Shown one piece after another: positions 42,945 to 53,203 of a stretch of DNA of 64,000 bases (positions are counted from its first letter, which is position 1; each line of letters starts with the position of its first letter). This DNA is from Thiobacillus sp. (lineage in GTDB: Bacteria; Pseudomonadota; Gammaproteobacteria; Burkholderiales; Thiobacillaceae), in assembly GCA_019459055.1 (NCBI GenBank), contig JAIBEI010000025.1, forward strand, positions 1-64,000, written 5' to 3'. Below the pieces are notes generated by a model. It saw only the letters and a list, made by a program, of their open reading frames with translations, was not told the DNA's origin and searched no databases. Both the position numbers and the translations under genes were made by a program.

Positions 42945-43628
42945 ATGACTTACCGCATCGCCCCGTCCATCCTGTCCGCCAACTTTGCCAAGCTGGGCGA
43001 GGAAGTCGACTTCGTGCTCGCTGCCGGCGCCGACATCGTCCACTTCGACGTGATGGACAACCACTACGTTCCCAACCTCACCATCGGCCCGCTGGTGTGC
43101 GAAGCCCTGCGCAAGCACGGCGTGACCGCGCCGATCGACGTCCATCTGATGGTGAAGCCGGTCGACCGCATCATTCCCGATTTTGCAAAAGCAGGGGCGA
43201 CCTACATCACCTTTCACCCGGAAGCCTCCGAGCACGTCGACCGCACCATCGGCCTGATCAAGGAAAACGGCTGCAAGGCCGGCCTGGTGTTCAACCCGGC
43301 GACCCCGCTCGACGTGCTGGAATACACGCTCGACAAGCTCGACATGGTTCTCCTGATGTCGGTCAACCCCGGCTTCGGCGGCCAGAAGTTCATCCCCTAC
43401 GTGCTCGACAAGGCGCGCGCCGTGCGCAAGATGATCGACGACCGCGGCCTTGACGTGAAGATCGAGATCGACGGCGGCGTCGGCCCGGCCAACATCGCCG
43501 AAGTCGCGCGCGCAGGCGTCGACACCTTTGTCGCCGGCTCCGCCATTTTCGGCGCCGCCAAGGACAGCGACCCGCAGCGCTACAACAGCGTCATCGCCGC
43601 CATGCGCGCGGAGCTGGCGAAGGTCTGA
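42945..43628 (+). CDS. rpe: Ribulose-phosphate 3-epimerase
   Basis: 227-aa TIM barrel. Metal/catalytic residues appear in [19 protein letters not shown] and [21 protein letters not shown] binds phosphate. It interconverts ribulose-5-P and xylulose-5-P in the pentose phosphate and Calvin cycles. With gph downstream it forms the common rpe-gph-trpE block. Confidence 0.97.
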   Translation: MTYRIAPSILSANFAKLGEEVDFVLAAGADIVHFDVMDNHYVPNLTIGPLVCEALRKHGVTAPIDVHLMVKPVDRIIPDFAKAGATYITFHPEASEHVDRTIGLIKENGCKAGLVFNPATPLDVLEYTLDKLDMVLLMSVNPGFGGQKFIPYVLDKARAVRKMIDDRGLDVKIEIDGGVGPANIAEVARAGVDTFVAGSAIFGAAKDSDPQRYNSVIAAMRAELAKV

Positions 43629-43635
43629 TTTCTTG

Positions 43636-43712
43636 GTGAGGCGTGAGGCGAGAGGCGCAAGGCATCAGCCGGGCCCGCCTCACCCCTCGCCCCTCACGCC
43701 TGACTCCTCACG
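43636..43712. repeat. Inverted heptamer array H5
   Basis: Left arm GGTGAGGCGTGAGGCGAGAGGCG and right arm CGCCTCACCCCTCGCCCCTCACGCCTGACTCCTCAC are complementary and fill the rpe-gph gap. The right arm ends eight bases before the gph ATG, leaving no separate Shine-Dalgarno. Confidence 0.85.
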
Positions 43713-43719
43713 AAAAAAT

Positions 43720-44409
43720 ATGAACTTTCCCCTCCCCATCAAGGCCGTCGTCATCGATCTCGACGGCACCCTGCTCGACACCGCGCCGGACCTGGCGCAC
43801 GCCGCCGAACTGATGATGGCCGACCTCGGCCGCCCCTGCCCGTCGCTGCAAACGATTTCCACCTACATTGGCAACGGCGTGTCGCGGCTGGTCAAGCGCG
43901 TGCTCACCGGCGAGATGGATGCCGAGCCGGATGCGGCGCTGTTCGAACAGGCCATCGCCGCGTACCAGAAGCATTACGGCGAACACGTGTCGCTGCATTC
44001 GCGCCCGTTCGACGGCGTGGTCGATGGTCTCGACACGTTCAAGGCGATGGGCGTGCATATCGCCTGCATCACCAACAAGGCCGAACAGTTCACCCATCCG
44101 CTCTTGAAGGACACCGGCCTGTTCGACTACTTCGAGCTGATCCTGTCCGGCGACACGCTGCCCAGGCGCAAGCCCGATCCACTGCCGTTGCTGCATGCCT
44201 GCGAAGTGTTCAAGGTGGCGCCTGCCGAACTGCTACTGATCGGCGATTCGCTCAACGACACCCAGGCCGCGCGCGCCGCCGGCTGCCCCGTGTTCTGCGT
44301 GCCCTACGGCTACAACCGCGGGCGTCCGGTCGCCGAACTCGATCTGGATGCGGTGGTGCCGACGCTGGCCGAGGCGGCGAAGATGGTGGCGAAAATACGT
44401 GAGGCGTGA
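43720..44409 (+). CDS. gph: Phosphoglycolate phosphatase
   Basis: 229-aa HAD-superfamily phosphatase. Motif I DLDGTLLDTAPD with nucleophile Asp near residue 14, motif II ITNK, motif III Lys in RRKPDP, motif IV GDSLNDTQAA. Removes phosphate from 2-phosphoglycolate, a product of RuBisCO oxygenation and DNA repair. Start ATG at 43720 directly after heptamer array H5. Confidence 0.94.
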   Translation: MNFPLPIKAVVIDLDGTLLDTAPDLAHAAELMMADLGRPCPSLQTISTYIGNGVSRLVKRVLTGEMDAEPDAALFEQAIAAYQKHYGEHVSLHSRPFDGVVDGLDTFKAMGVHIACITNKAEQFTHPLLKDTGLFDYFELILSGDTLPRRKPDPLPLLHACEVFKVAPAELLLIGDSLNDTQAARAAGCPVFCVPYGYNRGRPVAELDLDAVVPTLAEAAKMVAKIREA

Positions 44410-44532
44410 GGCGTTAGGCGTCAGGCGTCAGGCGTCAGGCGTCAGGCGTGGGGGCGCGCGATGGCGGCATTCGTCGCTCCCGTCAGCGGGGCGCCGTTGC
44501 GCCTCACCCCTCACCCCTAACGCCTCACGCCA
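44399..44532. repeat. Inverted heptamer array H6
   Basis: The left arm is GTGAGGCGTGAGGCGTTAGGCG followed by four tandem TCAGGCG units (about 44399-44453). The right arm CGCCTCACCCCTCACCCCTAACGCCTCACGCC lies at 44500-44532. A 45-nt core separates them. The array begins inside the gph stop region and ends two bases before the trpE start region. Confidence 0.88.
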
Positions 44533-44534
44533 TC

Positions 44535-46010
44535 ATGATTGAACAAGATTTCTTCGACCTCGCCCGCCAGGGCTACAACCGCATCCCGCTGGTGCGGGAA
44601 ATGCCCGGCGACCTGGAAACGCCGTTGTCGGTGTACCTCAAGCTGGCTAACGCGCCCTACACCTATCTGCTTGAATCGGTGGTGGGGGGCGAGCGCTTCG
44701 GCCGCTATTCCTTCATAGGTTTGCCGGCGCGCACCGTCATTCGCGTGCGCGCGCATCTGCTGACGGTGGAAACCGACGGCGAGGTGGTGGAAGAGCACAG
44801 CCTGCCCGATCCGCTGGCCTTCATCGCCGAGTACCAGGCGCGCTTCAAGGCCGCGCCGGTGGCCGGGCTGCCGCGCTTTACCGGGGGGCTCGCCGGCTAT
44901 TTCGGCTACGACACCATCCGCTATATCGAGAAGCGCCTGGCGGACACGCGCAAGGACGACGTGCTGCACACGCCGGACATTCTCCTGATGCTGACCGAGG
45001 AGCTGGCGGTGTTCGACAACCTGGCCGGCAAGCTTTATCTCATCACCCACGCCGATCCGATGCAGCAGGATGCCTACGCGCAGGGCCACCTGCGCCTGTG
45101 GGCGCTGGCCGGGCAGCTGCGCGCGCCGGTGCAGCTGCCGGCCGAGCCGGTGATGGCGGCGGACGAGCCGCAGTCGGAATTCGGCGAAGCCGAGTTCAAG
45201 GCGGCGGTGCAAAAGGGCAAGGACTACATCGCGGCCGGCGATGTCATGCAGGTGGTGCTCTCCCAGCGCATGTCGCGGCCGTTCAACGCCTCGCCGCTGT
45301 CGTTGTACCGCGCGCTGCGCGGCCTCAATCCGTCGCCCTACATGTTCTATTACGATTTCGGCGGCTTCCACGTGGTGGGTTCGTCGCCCGAGATCCTGGT
45401 GCGGCTGGAGGGCGACACCGTCACCCTGCGGCCCATCGCCGGCACCCGTCCGCGCGGGCTCACGCGCGAGGACGACCAGCGCCTGGCCGAGGAACTGCTG
45501 GCCGACCCCAAGGAATGCGCCGAGCATCTGCAATTGCTCGACCTCGGCCGCAACGACACCGGGCGCGTTGCCGTCACCGGCAGCGTCAAGGTCACCGAGC
45601 GCATGCAGATCGAGCGCTACTCGCACGTGATGCACATCGTTTCCAACGTCGAGGGCACGCTGAAGCCGGGGCTGTCCGCGCTCGACGTGCTGCGCGCCAG
45701 CTTCCCGGCCGGCACCGTGTCGGGCGCGCCCAAGGTGCGCGCGATGGAGATCATCGACGAGCTCGAGCCCAGCAAGCGCGGTATCTACGCCGGCGCGGTG
45801 GGCTATCTCGGCTTCAACGGCGACATGGACCTGGCGATCGCCATCCGCACCGCGGTGGTCAAGGACGGCATGCTGTACGCGCAGGCCGGCGCCGGCATCG
45901 TCGCCGATTCGGTGGCCGCCAGCGAATGGCTGGAGACGCTGAACAAGGCGCGCGCCGTCATCCGCGCGGCCGAACTGGCGCAGGCGCGATTCGGCATCCT
46001 GACGGAATGA
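44535..46010 (+). CDS. trpE: Anthranilate synthase component I
   Basis: 491 aa. The N-terminal regulatory part contains [17 protein letters not shown], with the LLES-type Trp-binding motif. The chorismate-binding domain contains [39 protein letters not shown] and [17 protein letters not shown]. With TrpG it makes anthranilate from chorismate. trpG is not adjacent but 3.1 kb downstream. The upstream ORF-track extension is repeat-encoded and discounted. Confidence 0.96.
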   Translation: MIEQDFFDLARQGYNRIPLVREMPGDLETPLSVYLKLANAPYTYLLESVVGGERFGRYSFIGLPARTVIRVRAHLLTVETDGEVVEEHSLPDPLAFIAEYQARFKAAPVAGLPRFTGGLAGYFGYDTIRYIEKRLADTRKDDVLHTPDILLMLTEELAVFDNLAGKLYLITHADPMQQDAYAQGHLRLWALAGQLRAPVQLPAEPVMAADEPQSEFGEAEFKAAVQKGKDYIAAGDVMQVVLSQRMSRPFNASPLSLYRALRGLNPSPYMFYYDFGGFHVVGSSPEILVRLEGDTVTLRPIAGTRPRGLTREDDQRLAEELLADPKECAEHLQLLDLGRNDTGRVAVTGSVKVTERMQIERYSHVMHIVSNVEGTLKPGLSALDVLRASFPAGTVSGAPKVRAMEIIDELEPSKRGIYAGAVGYLGFNGDMDLAIAIRTAVVKDGMLYAQAGAGIVADSVAASEWLETLNKARAVIRAAELAQARFGILTE

Positions 46011-46022
46011 CCCGACAGGCGG

Positions 46023-47312
46023 CTAGCTCAGACCATAGCGTTTGAGTTTGCGGTACAGCGTGCGCTCGGTGATGCCGAGCGCAGTGGCCACCCGGCTGCG
46101 GTGGCCGGCGTGCACGTCGAGCAGGGCGCGGATGTGGGTACGCTCGACTTCGGCAAGCGGTTGGGTACCCGACAACGCCGTTGCCGCTACCACGGGCAGG
46201 TGCAGGTCGGCGGCGCGGATCACGCCGTCGCGGCAGGTCAGCACCGCACGCTGCAGTAGGTTGCGCAGTTCGCGCACATTGCCCGGGAAGCTGTACGCCT
46301 GCAGCATCGCCTGCGCAGCGGAATCCAGCCGGCAGGCGCGGCGAGCACCGGCCAGGCGCTTGAGCAGAAACGCCGCCAGCGTCGGCAGGTCGTCGCGCCG
46401 CTCGCGTAGCGGCGGCAGGTCGACGTCGATGCCCGCCAGCCGGTAATACAGGTCGAGCCGGAAGCGTTTTTCATCCACTTCGTCCAGCAGCCGGCGGTTG
46501 GTGGCCGACACCAGTCGCACGTCGGCCTTCAGCGTCTCGGTGCCGCCGACGCGCCTGAATTCGCCGCTTTCCAGCACGCGCAACAGCTTGGCCTGCAAGC
46601 CCAGGGGAATCTCGGCGACTTCGTCCAGGAATAGCGTGCCGCCGTCCGCCAGTTCGAACAGTCCCTTCTTCAGGCCGCTGCTGCCCGAGAACGCGCCGCG
46701 TTCATGGCCGAACAACTCGCTTTCAAACAGGTTTTCCGGCACCGCGGCGCAGTTGATCACGATGAAGGCGCCGCCGGCGCGCGGCGAGCGGGCATGAATG
46801 AAACGTGCGGCGAGCTCCTTGCCGACGCCGCTCTCGCCAAACAGCAGGATCGGCGCCTCGCAGTCGGCCACGCGTGCGAGATTGTCCACGCAGGCCAGAA
46901 ACGCCGGGGATTTCCCCACCATCCGCATGCCGTCGCACTCCGTCCCGGCGTCGGCTTCCAGCGGATAGAGCTGTTCACCCAGGTAGCGCTCGCCATTCAT
47001 GCCGCGCAACGCATGGCCGCGGATGCGGGTGCGCTCGGGCTGGTCGTCGGCGTGGAAATGCGTGTGCAGCACCTCGATCGCTTCACCGTGCTCGAACAGG
47101 GCCTGGTGCGGACACTGCTCGCCATTTTCGTGGCAGGGCCGCGGCGAGTGATGCGACACCACATGGCAGCGCTGGCCGACGATGGTGTCGGTGGTGACCC
47201 CGTAGGTGGCACAGTAGCGCCGGTTGGCCGCCACGATGCGGTATTCGCGATCGATCACCACAAAAGGCTGGTCGTTGGCGTCGATGAGTTCCTGCAATTC
47301 AAGCTGGGGCAT
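46023..47312 (-). CDS. PAS-domain sigma-54-dependent activator of the SQR operon
   Basis: 429 aa. An N-terminal PAS domain (QPFVVIDREYRIVAANRRYCATYG) runs into a Cys/His-rich motif (RCHVVSHHSPRPCHENGEQCPH) that could bind metal or sense redox or sulfide. The AAA+ domain has Walker A GESGVGKE, a GAFSGS loop (variant of GAFTGA) and Walker B GGTLFLDEV. A Fis-type helix-turn-helix closes it (RSRVATALGITERTLYRKLKRYG). ATG 47312 has GGAGA six nt upstream; the ORF-track start lies inside the operator. Divergent from the operon it probably activates. Confidence 0.88.
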   Translation of the reverse strand: MPQLELQELIDANDQPFVVIDREYRIVAANRRYCATYGVTTDTIVGQRCHVVSHHSPRPCHENGEQCPHQALFEHGEAIEVLHTHFHADDQPERTRIRGHALRGMNGERYLGEQLYPLEADAGTECDGMRMVGKSPAFLACVDNLARVADCEAPILLFGESGVGKELAARFIHARSPRAGGAFIVINCAAVPENLFESELFGHERGAFSGSSGLKKGLFELADGGTLFLDEVAEIPLGLQAKLLRVLESGEFRRVGGTETLKADVRLVSATNRRLLDEVDEKRFRLDLYYRLAGIDVDLPPLRERRDDLPTLAAFLLKRLAGARRACRLDSAAQAMLQAYSFPGNVRELRNLLQRAVLTCRDGVIRAADLHLPVVAATALSGTQPLAEVERTHIRALLDVHAGHRSRVATALGITERTLYRKLKRYGLS

Positions 47313-47327
47313 GGCAATCTCCGTACT

Positions 47328-47358
47328 TGTCATGACGTATGGTAAATCAGTCATGACA
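47328..47358. promoter_or_regulatory. Inverted-repeat operator / upstream activating sequence
   Basis: TGTCATGAC-N13-GTCATGACA, a perfect inverted repeat whose half-sites are each palindromic (TCATGA). It lies about 100 bp upstream of the predicted sigma-54 start site and just upstream of the activator gene. It is well placed as the activator binding site, with possible autoregulation. Confidence 0.8.
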
Positions 47359-47428
47359 CAAATGCCATGTCAGCGCCACCTCTTTATTCGGATGCCCTGA
47401 AACCCAGTGATTACAAGGATTGGCTGTC

Positions 47429-47444
47429 TGGCACGGCTGTTGCT
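47429..47444 (+). promoter_or_regulatory. Sigma-54 promoter of the SQR operon
   Basis: TGGCACGGCTGTTGCT is a full match to TGGCACG-N4-TTGCW. Transcription should start near 47456, 40 nt before the small gene. Confidence 0.92.
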
Positions 47445-47495
47445 TTTGTATTGTGGCCGTGCATTCCCCCAACACACAACAGGATGGAGAGAAAC

Positions 47496-47699
47496 ATGTC
47501 TGAAAAAAAGAACTGGAAGCTGCAACCCGGCGTAAACATCGCTCCGGAGATGGTCGACGAGGTGGCCAAGATCGCCTGTGCCCTGAAGAGCCTGTCCGCC
47601 TACACTACCTTCGTCGTGGAGCGCGAGGACTGCCCGGAGGATCTGCGGCAGATCGTGGAAGACGGCCTGGACGCCATGAGCCGTATTTTTCAGTGGTGA
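47496..47699 (+). CDS. 67-aa protein of unknown function in the SQR operon
   Basis: MSEKKNWKLQPGVNIAPEM... a small soluble, acidic, helical protein with one Cys (EREDCPEDL). Strong ribosome site GGATGGAGAG. It lies between the sigma-54 promoter and sqr, so it is co-induced. I do not recognise a family. The ORF-track start lies upstream of the promoter and is discounted. It may be an accessory or chaperone for SQR; this is a guess from position. Confidence 0.8.
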   Translation: MSEKKNWKLQPGVNIAPEMVDEVAKIACALKSLSAYTTFVVEREDCPEDLRQIVEDGLDAMSRIFQW

Positions 47700-47739
47700 T
47701 CACCACGCCAACCCAACACAGCACAAGGAGCGAAAATTA

Positions 47740-49008
47740 ATGGCACACATCATCATTCTGGGCGCAGGCGTAGGCGGCATGACCATGGCGTATGAAATGC
47801 GCGAGCAGGCGCGGGCCGAAGACAAGGTCACCGTCATTTCCAACAATTCGTATTTCCAGTTCACCCCGTCCAACCCCTGGGTGGGGGTGAACTGGCGCAA
47901 GCGCGACGACGTCACGATTCCGGCCGCGCCGTATCTGAACAAGAAGAACATCGATTTCATCGGGGTCGGCGCGGCGCGCGTGCACCCCGAGCGCAACCAG
48001 GTCGAGCTCACCGACGGCCAGGTGGTGGACTATGACTTCCTCGTCATCGCGACCGGTCCCAAGCTGGCGTTTGACGAAGTGCCGGGGCTGGGGCCGGAAG
48101 GCCATACCCAGTCGGTCTGCTCGGTCGATCACGCGGAGCACTCGGGCCGCGCGTGGGACGGTTTCGTGAAAAATCCGGGACCCATCGTGGTGGGCGCGGT
48201 GCAGGGTGCCTCCTGCTACGGTCCGGCCTATGAATTCGCAATGATCATGGACACCGATCTGCGGCGGCGCAAAATCCGCGACCGCGTGCCGATGACTTTC
48301 GTCACGGCCGAGCCGTATATCGGCCATCTGGGCCTGGGCGGCGTCGGCGACTCCAAGGGCATGCTCGAATCGACGATGCGCGAACGCCATATCAAGTGGA
48401 TCTGCAACGCAAAGGTCACCAAGGTCGAAGCCGGCAAAATGTTCGTCGCCGAGCATAACGACAAGGGCGAAGTCATCAAGGAGCACGAACTGCCGTTTGC
48501 CTACTCGATGATGCTGCCGGCATTCAAGGGCATCGACGCGGTGTTCGGAATCGAAGGACTGACCAACCCGCGCGGCTTCATCACCATCGATGCCTTCCAA
48601 CGCAACCCGAAATTCCCCAATGTCTATGGAGTGGGCGTCTGCGTCGCCATTCCGCCGGTCGAGGTCACCCCGGTGCCGACCGGAACGCCAAAGACCGGCT
48701 ACATGATCGAATCCATGGTCACCGCCACCTCGCACAATATTCGCGCCGCGCTCGACGGCCGCGAACCCGTCGAGAAGGCCACCTGGAACGCCATCTGCCT
48801 GGCCGATTTCGGTGACACCGGCGCGGCCTTTGTGGCGTTGCCGCAGATTCCGCCGCGCAACGTCAACTGGTTCAAGGAAGGCAAGTGGGTGCACCTGGCC
48901 AAGGTCGGGTTCGAGAAATACTTCATGCGGAAAATGAAAAAGGGTTCGACCGAGCCGCTGTATGAAAAATACGTGCTCAGTCTGCTGGGTGTAAAAAAGC
49001 TCAAATAG
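47740..49008 (+). CDS. sqr: Sulfide:quinone oxidoreductase
   Basis: 422-aa membrane-associated flavoprotein. FAD motif [15 protein letters not shown] at 6-20. Cysteines C127, C159 and C353 fall at the positions of the three redox cysteines (128, 160, 356) of the Acidithiobacillus ferrooxidans enzyme. The C-terminal amphipathic region ([13 protein letters not shown]) suits membrane attachment. It oxidises sulfide to polysulfide and reduces quinone. AAGGAG precedes the ATG. Ends in a strong terminator. Confidence 0.93.
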   Translation: MAHIIILGAGVGGMTMAYEMREQARAEDKVTVISNNSYFQFTPSNPWVGVNWRKRDDVTIPAAPYLNKKNIDFIGVGAARVHPERNQVELTDGQVVDYDFLVIATGPKLAFDEVPGLGPEGHTQSVCSVDHAEHSGRAWDGFVKNPGPIVVGAVQGASCYGPAYEFAMIMDTDLRRRKIRDRVPMTFVTAEPYIGHLGLGGVGDSKGMLESTMRERHIKWICNAKVTKVEAGKMFVAEHNDKGEVIKEHELPFAYSMMLPAFKGIDAVFGIEGLTNPRGFITIDAFQRNPKFPNVYGVGVCVAIPPVEVTPVPTGTPKTGYMIESMVTATSHNIRAALDGREPVEKATWNAICLADFGDTGAAFVALPQIPPRNVNWFKEGKWVHLAKVGFEKYFMRKMKKGSTEPLYEKYVLSLLGVKKLK

Positions 49009-49029
49009 ATCCTCGTGGCATCAGCCATT

Positions 49030-49054
49030 AAGCGCCTGCGGGCGCTTTTTTTTT
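49030..49054 (+). terminator. Rho-independent terminator after sqr
   Basis: AAGCGCC-TGC-GGGCGCTT followed by TTTTTTTT. It isolates the SQR operon from trpG, 90 nt downstream. Confidence 0.92.
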
Positions 49055-49078
49055 GGCCTGCGGCGCCGGCCGCACGGC

Positions 49079-49084
49079 TATAAT
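49079..49084 (+). promoter_or_regulatory. Possible -10 box for trpGDC
   Basis: TATAAT lies 61 nt before trpG and after the sqr terminator, where a new promoter is needed. No good -35 box is visible at 17 bp, so confidence is limited. Confidence 0.4.
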
Positions 49085-49144
49085 TCTCCGCTCTTGGCGC
49101 AGGCGCGCACCTCGCCCCGATGGCGGGACGCCGAAGGACACTCC

Positions 49145-49714
49145 ATGCTTTTGATGATCGACAACTATGACAGCTTCACCTACAACCTCGTGCAGTATTT
49201 CGGCGAGCTGGGCGAGGACGTTCGGGTCGTTCGCAACGATGAAATCGACCTCGCCGGCATTGCCGACATGCACCCCGACCACATCGTCGTCTCGCCCGGC
49301 CCCTGCACGCCCAACGAGGCGGGCGTGTCGGTGCCGCTGATCCGGGAATTCGCGGGCAGGATTCCCATCCTCGGCGTCTGCCTCGGTCACCAGAGCATCG
49401 GTCAGGCCTTCGGTGGCAAAATCGTGCGTGCGAAAGAGCTGATGCACGGCAAGACCTCGATGATCCATCACCTGGACAAGGGGGTCTTCGAAGGCCTGCC
49501 CAACCCGTTTCGCGCCACCCGCTACCATTCGCTGGTGATCGAGCGGGCTTCGCTGCCGGACTGCCTGGAAATCACCGCGTGGACCGAGGATGACGAAATC
49601 ATGGGCGTGCGCCACAAGACCCTGGCGGTCGAAGGTGTGCAGTTCCATCCCGAATCGATCCTCACCGAGCACGGCCACGCCATGCTGGCGAACTTCCTGA
49701 AAGGCACCCGATGA
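49145..49714 (+). CDS. trpG: Anthranilate synthase component II (glutamine amidotransferase)
   Basis: 189-aa class I amidotransferase. Opens with [18 protein letters not shown]; catalytic Cys in [15 protein letters not shown] and His-Glu in VQFHPESI. Supplies ammonia to TrpE. ATG at 49145 is the family-typical start. Its stop overlaps the trpD start (ATGA). Confidence 0.97.
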   Translation: MLLMIDNYDSFTYNLVQYFGELGEDVRVVRNDEIDLAGIADMHPDHIVVSPGPCTPNEAGVSVPLIREFAGRIPILGVCLGHQSIGQAFGGKIVRAKELMHGKTSMIHHLDKGVFEGLPNPFRATRYHSLVIERASLPDCLEITAWTEDDEIMGVRHKTLAVEGVQFHPESILTEHGHAMLANFLKGTR

Positions 49715-50742
49715 TCACGCCGCAGCAGGCGCTCGCCCGGCTGGTCGAGCAGCGCGAAATCTTCCACGACGAGATGCTGTCGCTGATGCGCCAGATCATG
49801 AGCGGTGCGCTCACGCCGGTGCAGATTGCCGGCATCATCACCGGCCTCAGGGTCAAGAAGGAGACCGTCGGCGAGATCGCCGCGGCGGCGCAGGTGATGC
49901 GCGAGTTTGCCACCAAGGTGCCGGCGCAGAACAGCGCCAACCTGGTCGACACTTGCGGCACCGGCGGCGACGCCGCGCACACCTTCAACATCTCGACCAC
50001 CGCGGCCTTTGTGGCCGCCGCGGCTGGCGCGCGCGTCGCCAAGCACGGCGGGCGATCGGTGTCGTCGACCAGCGGCAGCGCTGACGTTCTGGAGGCGCTG
50101 GGCGTCAAACTCGACCTCACCCCGGAACAGGTGGCGGCGAGCATCGACGCCATCGGCATCGGTTTCATGTTCGCTCCGAAGTTCCACGGTGCGATGAGGC
50201 ACGCCGCGCCGGTGCGCAAGGAGCTCGGCGTGCGCACGATCTTCAACATCCTCGGTCCGCTGACCAACCCGGCCGGCGCGCCGCACCAGCTGCTCGGCGT
50301 GTTCCATTCCGACCTCGTCGGCATTCTGGTGCGCGTGCTCGCGCGCCTCGGCAGCCGCCACGTCATGGTGGTGCACGGTTCCGACGGCATGGACGAGATC
50401 ACGCTCTCCGGCGAGACGCTGATCGGCGAGCTGAAGGACGGCGAGGTGACCGAATACCGCATCCATCCGCGCGAGTTCGGGCTCGAGACCTGCGACAGCG
50501 ACGTGCTCAAGGTATGGGATGCGACGCAGGCGAAGGACATGCTGCTCGCCGTGCTCGACGGCCTGCCGGGGCCGGCGCGCGACATCGTGCTGTTCAACGC
50601 CGGTGCCGCGATCTATGTGGCAGACCGCGCCGCCACGCTCGGCGAGGGCATCGCAACGGCACGTGCCGTCATCGATAGCGGCGCGGCGCGCGACAAGCTC
50701 GCGCAGCTGGTCGAGTTCTCCAACCGCGGCCCGGGGGGCTGA
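49711..50742 (+). CDS. trpD: Anthranilate phosphoribosyltransferase
   Basis: 343 aa. PRPP-binding [15 protein letters not shown] and [22 protein letters not shown] are diagnostic. Second step of tryptophan biosynthesis. Translationally coupled to trpG by a 4-bp overlap. Confidence 0.97.
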   Translation: MITPQQALARLVEQREIFHDEMLSLMRQIMSGALTPVQIAGIITGLRVKKETVGEIAAAAQVMREFATKVPAQNSANLVDTCGTGGDAAHTFNISTTAAFVAAAAGARVAKHGGRSVSSTSGSADVLEALGVKLDLTPEQVAASIDAIGIGFMFAPKFHGAMRHAAPVRKELGVRTIFNILGPLTNPAGAPHQLLGVFHSDLVGILVRVLARLGSRHVMVVHGSDGMDEITLSGETLIGELKDGEVTEYRIHPREFGLETCDSDVLKVWDATQAKDMLLAVLDGLPGPARDIVLFNAGAAIYVADRAATLGEGIATARAVIDSGAARDKLAQLVEFSNRGPGG

Positions 50743-50745
50743 GCG

Positions 50746-51534
50746 ATGTCCGACATTCTCGAGAAGATCCTCGCCACCAAGCGCGCCGAGATCGCCGCCG
50801 GTCTCGCAGACGTGCCGCTCGTCGAGATGCAGCAGCGCGCGGTGGCCGCATCCGCGCCGCGCGACTTCGTCGGCGCGCTGCGCGCGAAGCTCGCTGCATC
50901 CAAGCCCGCGGTGATCGCCGAAATCAAGAAGGCGAGTCCGTCCAAGGGCGTGATCCGTCCCGACTTCCGCCCGGCCGAGATCGCTGCCAGCTACGAGGCG
51001 GGCGGCGCCGCCTGCCTGTCGGTGCTCACCGACCGCGATTATTTTCAGGGCAGCGCCGAGTATCTGAAAGAAGCGCGCGCGGCATGCGCGCTGCCGGTGC
51101 TGCGCAAGGATTTCATCATCGACCCCTACCAGGTCTATGAAGCGCGCGCGATGGGGGCGGACTGCATCCTCCTGATCGTCGCCGCGCTGGAACTGCCTGC
51201 CATGCAGGCGCTGGAGGCTTTGGCACACGAGCTTGGCATGGCGGTGCTGGTTGAATCGCACAACGCCGAGGAACTTGACGCCGCACTGCAATTGAAGACC
51301 CCGCTACAGGGCATCAACAACCGCAACCTGCGCAGCTTCGAGGTGAGCCTCGACACCACGCTGGGCTTGCTGCCGAAAATCGGTAACGAGCGCATCGTCA
51401 TCACCGAATCCGGCATTCTCGCGCCGGCGGACGTCGCGAAGATGCGCAGTCACGGCGTCAACGCATTCCTGGTAGGCGAGGCGTTCATGCGCGCCGACGA
51501 TCCGGGTACCGAACTGGCACGGCTGTTCGCCTAA
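50746..51534 (+). CDS. trpC: Indole-3-glycerol phosphate synthase
   Basis: 262-aa TIM barrel. [15 protein letters not shown] contains catalytic Lys and the substrate-binding segment; [27 protein letters not shown] and [12 protein letters not shown] follow. Starts 3 nt after trpD. Last gene of trpGDC here; trpFBA are not in the window. Confidence 0.97.
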   Translation: MSDILEKILATKRAEIAAGLADVPLVEMQQRAVAASAPRDFVGALRAKLAASKPAVIAEIKKASPSKGVIRPDFRPAEIAASYEAGGAACLSVLTDRDYFQGSAEYLKEARAACALPVLRKDFIIDPYQVYEARAMGADCILLIVAALELPAMQALEALAHELGMAVLVESHNAEELDAALQLKTPLQGINNRNLRSFEVSLDTTLGLLPKIGNERIVITESGILAPADVAKMRSHGVNAFLVGEAFMRADDPGTELARLFA

Positions 51535-51639
51535 CACGCGTCTATTGCGGGTACGCCCGCTTATCTGTGGGAGCAGCACCCTCGCCGCGATTCACGGTCG
51601 ATGCGACCCGCCCTCTCGGCCCAGAGTGGGACGCGCCTG

Positions 51640-53151
51640 TCAGCGCTTGCCGCCAAAGAGGCTCCCCAGCACGCCGCGGATGATGGCGCGGCCGACCTGG
51701 CTGCCGATGGAACGCGCGGCGGATTTCGCCATTGCCTCGACCGCGCCTTCGCGGCGTCCGCCACGCCCGCCCAGGATGTCTCCCAGCACGCCACCTGTGG
51801 GTTGTGCGGCGGCCTTGGCCTGCTGCTTCGCTTCGGCTTCTGCAGCCGCCGCTTGGGTTGCCTGCTCGGCGCGTGCCCTGAGGATTTCGTGGGCGGACTC
51901 GCGGTCGACGGTTTTGTCGTAGACGCCGGCGACCAGCGAGGTCTGCATCCGCTGCCGGCGCTGGGCGTCGGTAATTGGACCGATCTGCCCCTGCGGCGGC
52001 ACGATGAAGGCGCGCTCGACCATGCCGGGGCGGCCTTTCGCGTCGAGGAAAGACACCAGCGCTTCGCCCACCCCCAGCTCGGTGATGACCGAGGCTTCGT
52101 CCAGAGCCGGGTTGTCGCGCATGGTTTCAGCCGCCGCCTTGACCGCTTTCTGGTCGCGCGGCGAGAACGCGCGCAGCGCGTGCTGCACCCGGTTGCCCAG
52201 CTGCGACAGCACCTTGTCCGGCACGTCGGCCGGATTCTGGGTGATGAAATATACGCCGACGCCCTTGGAGCGGATCAGCCGCACCACCTGCTCGATTTTT
52301 TCCACCAGCGCGTCGGGCGCGTCGGTAAACAGCAGGTGTGCCTCGTCGAAGAAGAACACCAGCTTCGGCTTGTCGAGGTCGCCCGCCTCGGGCAGGTTTT
52401 CGTACAGCTCGGCCAGGAGCCACAACAGCAGCGTGGCGTACAGCTTGGGCGACTGCATCAGCCGGTCGGCCGAGAGAATGTTGATGACGCCGCGGCCGCG
52501 GTCGGTCTGGATCAGGTCGGCGATGTTCAGCATCGGCTCGCCGAAGATCCGTTCGCCGCCCTGCGATTCCAGCGCCAGCAGGCCGCGCTGGATGGCACCA
52601 ATCGAGGCGGTCGAGACGTTGCCGTATTCGGTGGTGAATGTCTTGGCGTTGTCGCCGACGAAGGCGAGCATGGTGCGCAGGTCCTTCAGGTCGAGCAGCA
52701 ACAGGCCGTTGTCGTCGGCCACCTTGAACACCAGATTGAGCACCCCGCTCTGGGTGTCGTTGAGGTCGAGCATGCGCCCCAGCAGCAGCGGCCCCATATC
52801 GGAGACGGTGGCGCGCACCGGATGGCCGGCCTCGCCGAACGGATCCCATAAAGTGACCGGATAGCCCTGGTGCTCAAAGCCTTCGAGCTTCAGCATTTCG
52901 ACCCGCTCGGCCACCTTGGCGTTGCCGCCGCCCGGCTGCGAAATGCCCGACAGGTCGCCCTTCACGTCCGACATGAAGCACGGCACGCCGATGCGGGAAA
53001 AATGCTCGGCCAGCGTCTGCAGGGTGACCGTCTTGCCGGTGCCGGTGGCGCCGGTGATGAGGCCGTGGCGGTTGGCCATCTGCGGCAGCAGGTACAGGTC
53101 GATGGCGGCGTTTCTGGCGACGAGCAGCGGTTCGATCATATCGGTTCCCAT
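51640..53151 (-). CDS. HerA-like (DUF853) ATPase
   Basis: 503 aa. Walker [15 protein letters not shown] near 37, Walker [13 protein letters not shown] near 245 and an arginine-rich region [23 protein letters not shown]. The C-terminus is Ala/Gln-rich, then Gly-rich ([15 protein letters not shown]). This is the stand-alone DUF853 family related to HerA/FtsK DNA translocases. No NurA nuclease is adjacent. Biological role not established. Confidence 0.9.
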   Translation of the reverse strand: MGTDMIEPLLVARNAAIDLYLLPQMANRHGLITGATGTGKTVTLQTLAEHFSRIGVPCFMSDVKGDLSGISQPGGGNAKVAERVEMLKLEGFEHQGYPVTLWDPFGEAGHPVRATVSDMGPLLLGRMLDLNDTQSGVLNLVFKVADDNGLLLLDLKDLRTMLAFVGDNAKTFTTEYGNVSTASIGAIQRGLLALESQGGERIFGEPMLNIADLIQTDRGRGVINILSADRLMQSPKLYATLLLWLLAELYENLPEAGDLDKPKLVFFFDEAHLLFTDAPDALVEKIEQVVRLIRSKGVGVYFITQNPADVPDKVLSQLGNRVQHALRAFSPRDQKAVKAAAETMRDNPALDEASVITELGVGEALVSFLDAKGRPGMVERAFIVPPQGQIGPITDAQRRQRMQTSLVAGVYDKTVDRESAHEILRARAEQATQAAAAEAEAKQQAKAAAQPTGGVLGDILGGRGGRREGAVEAMAKSAARSIGSQVGRAIIRGVLGSLFGGKR

Positions 53152-53203
53152 GGGCGTGATGCCGGAATTCTAGCGAGTTTGAATGGCGGCTTGTTGCGGT
53201 TGA

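Noticed and set aside
49522-51291. 589-aa minus-strand ORF opposite trpG, trpD and trpC
   Set aside because: Spans three certain genes on the other strand; no domains.
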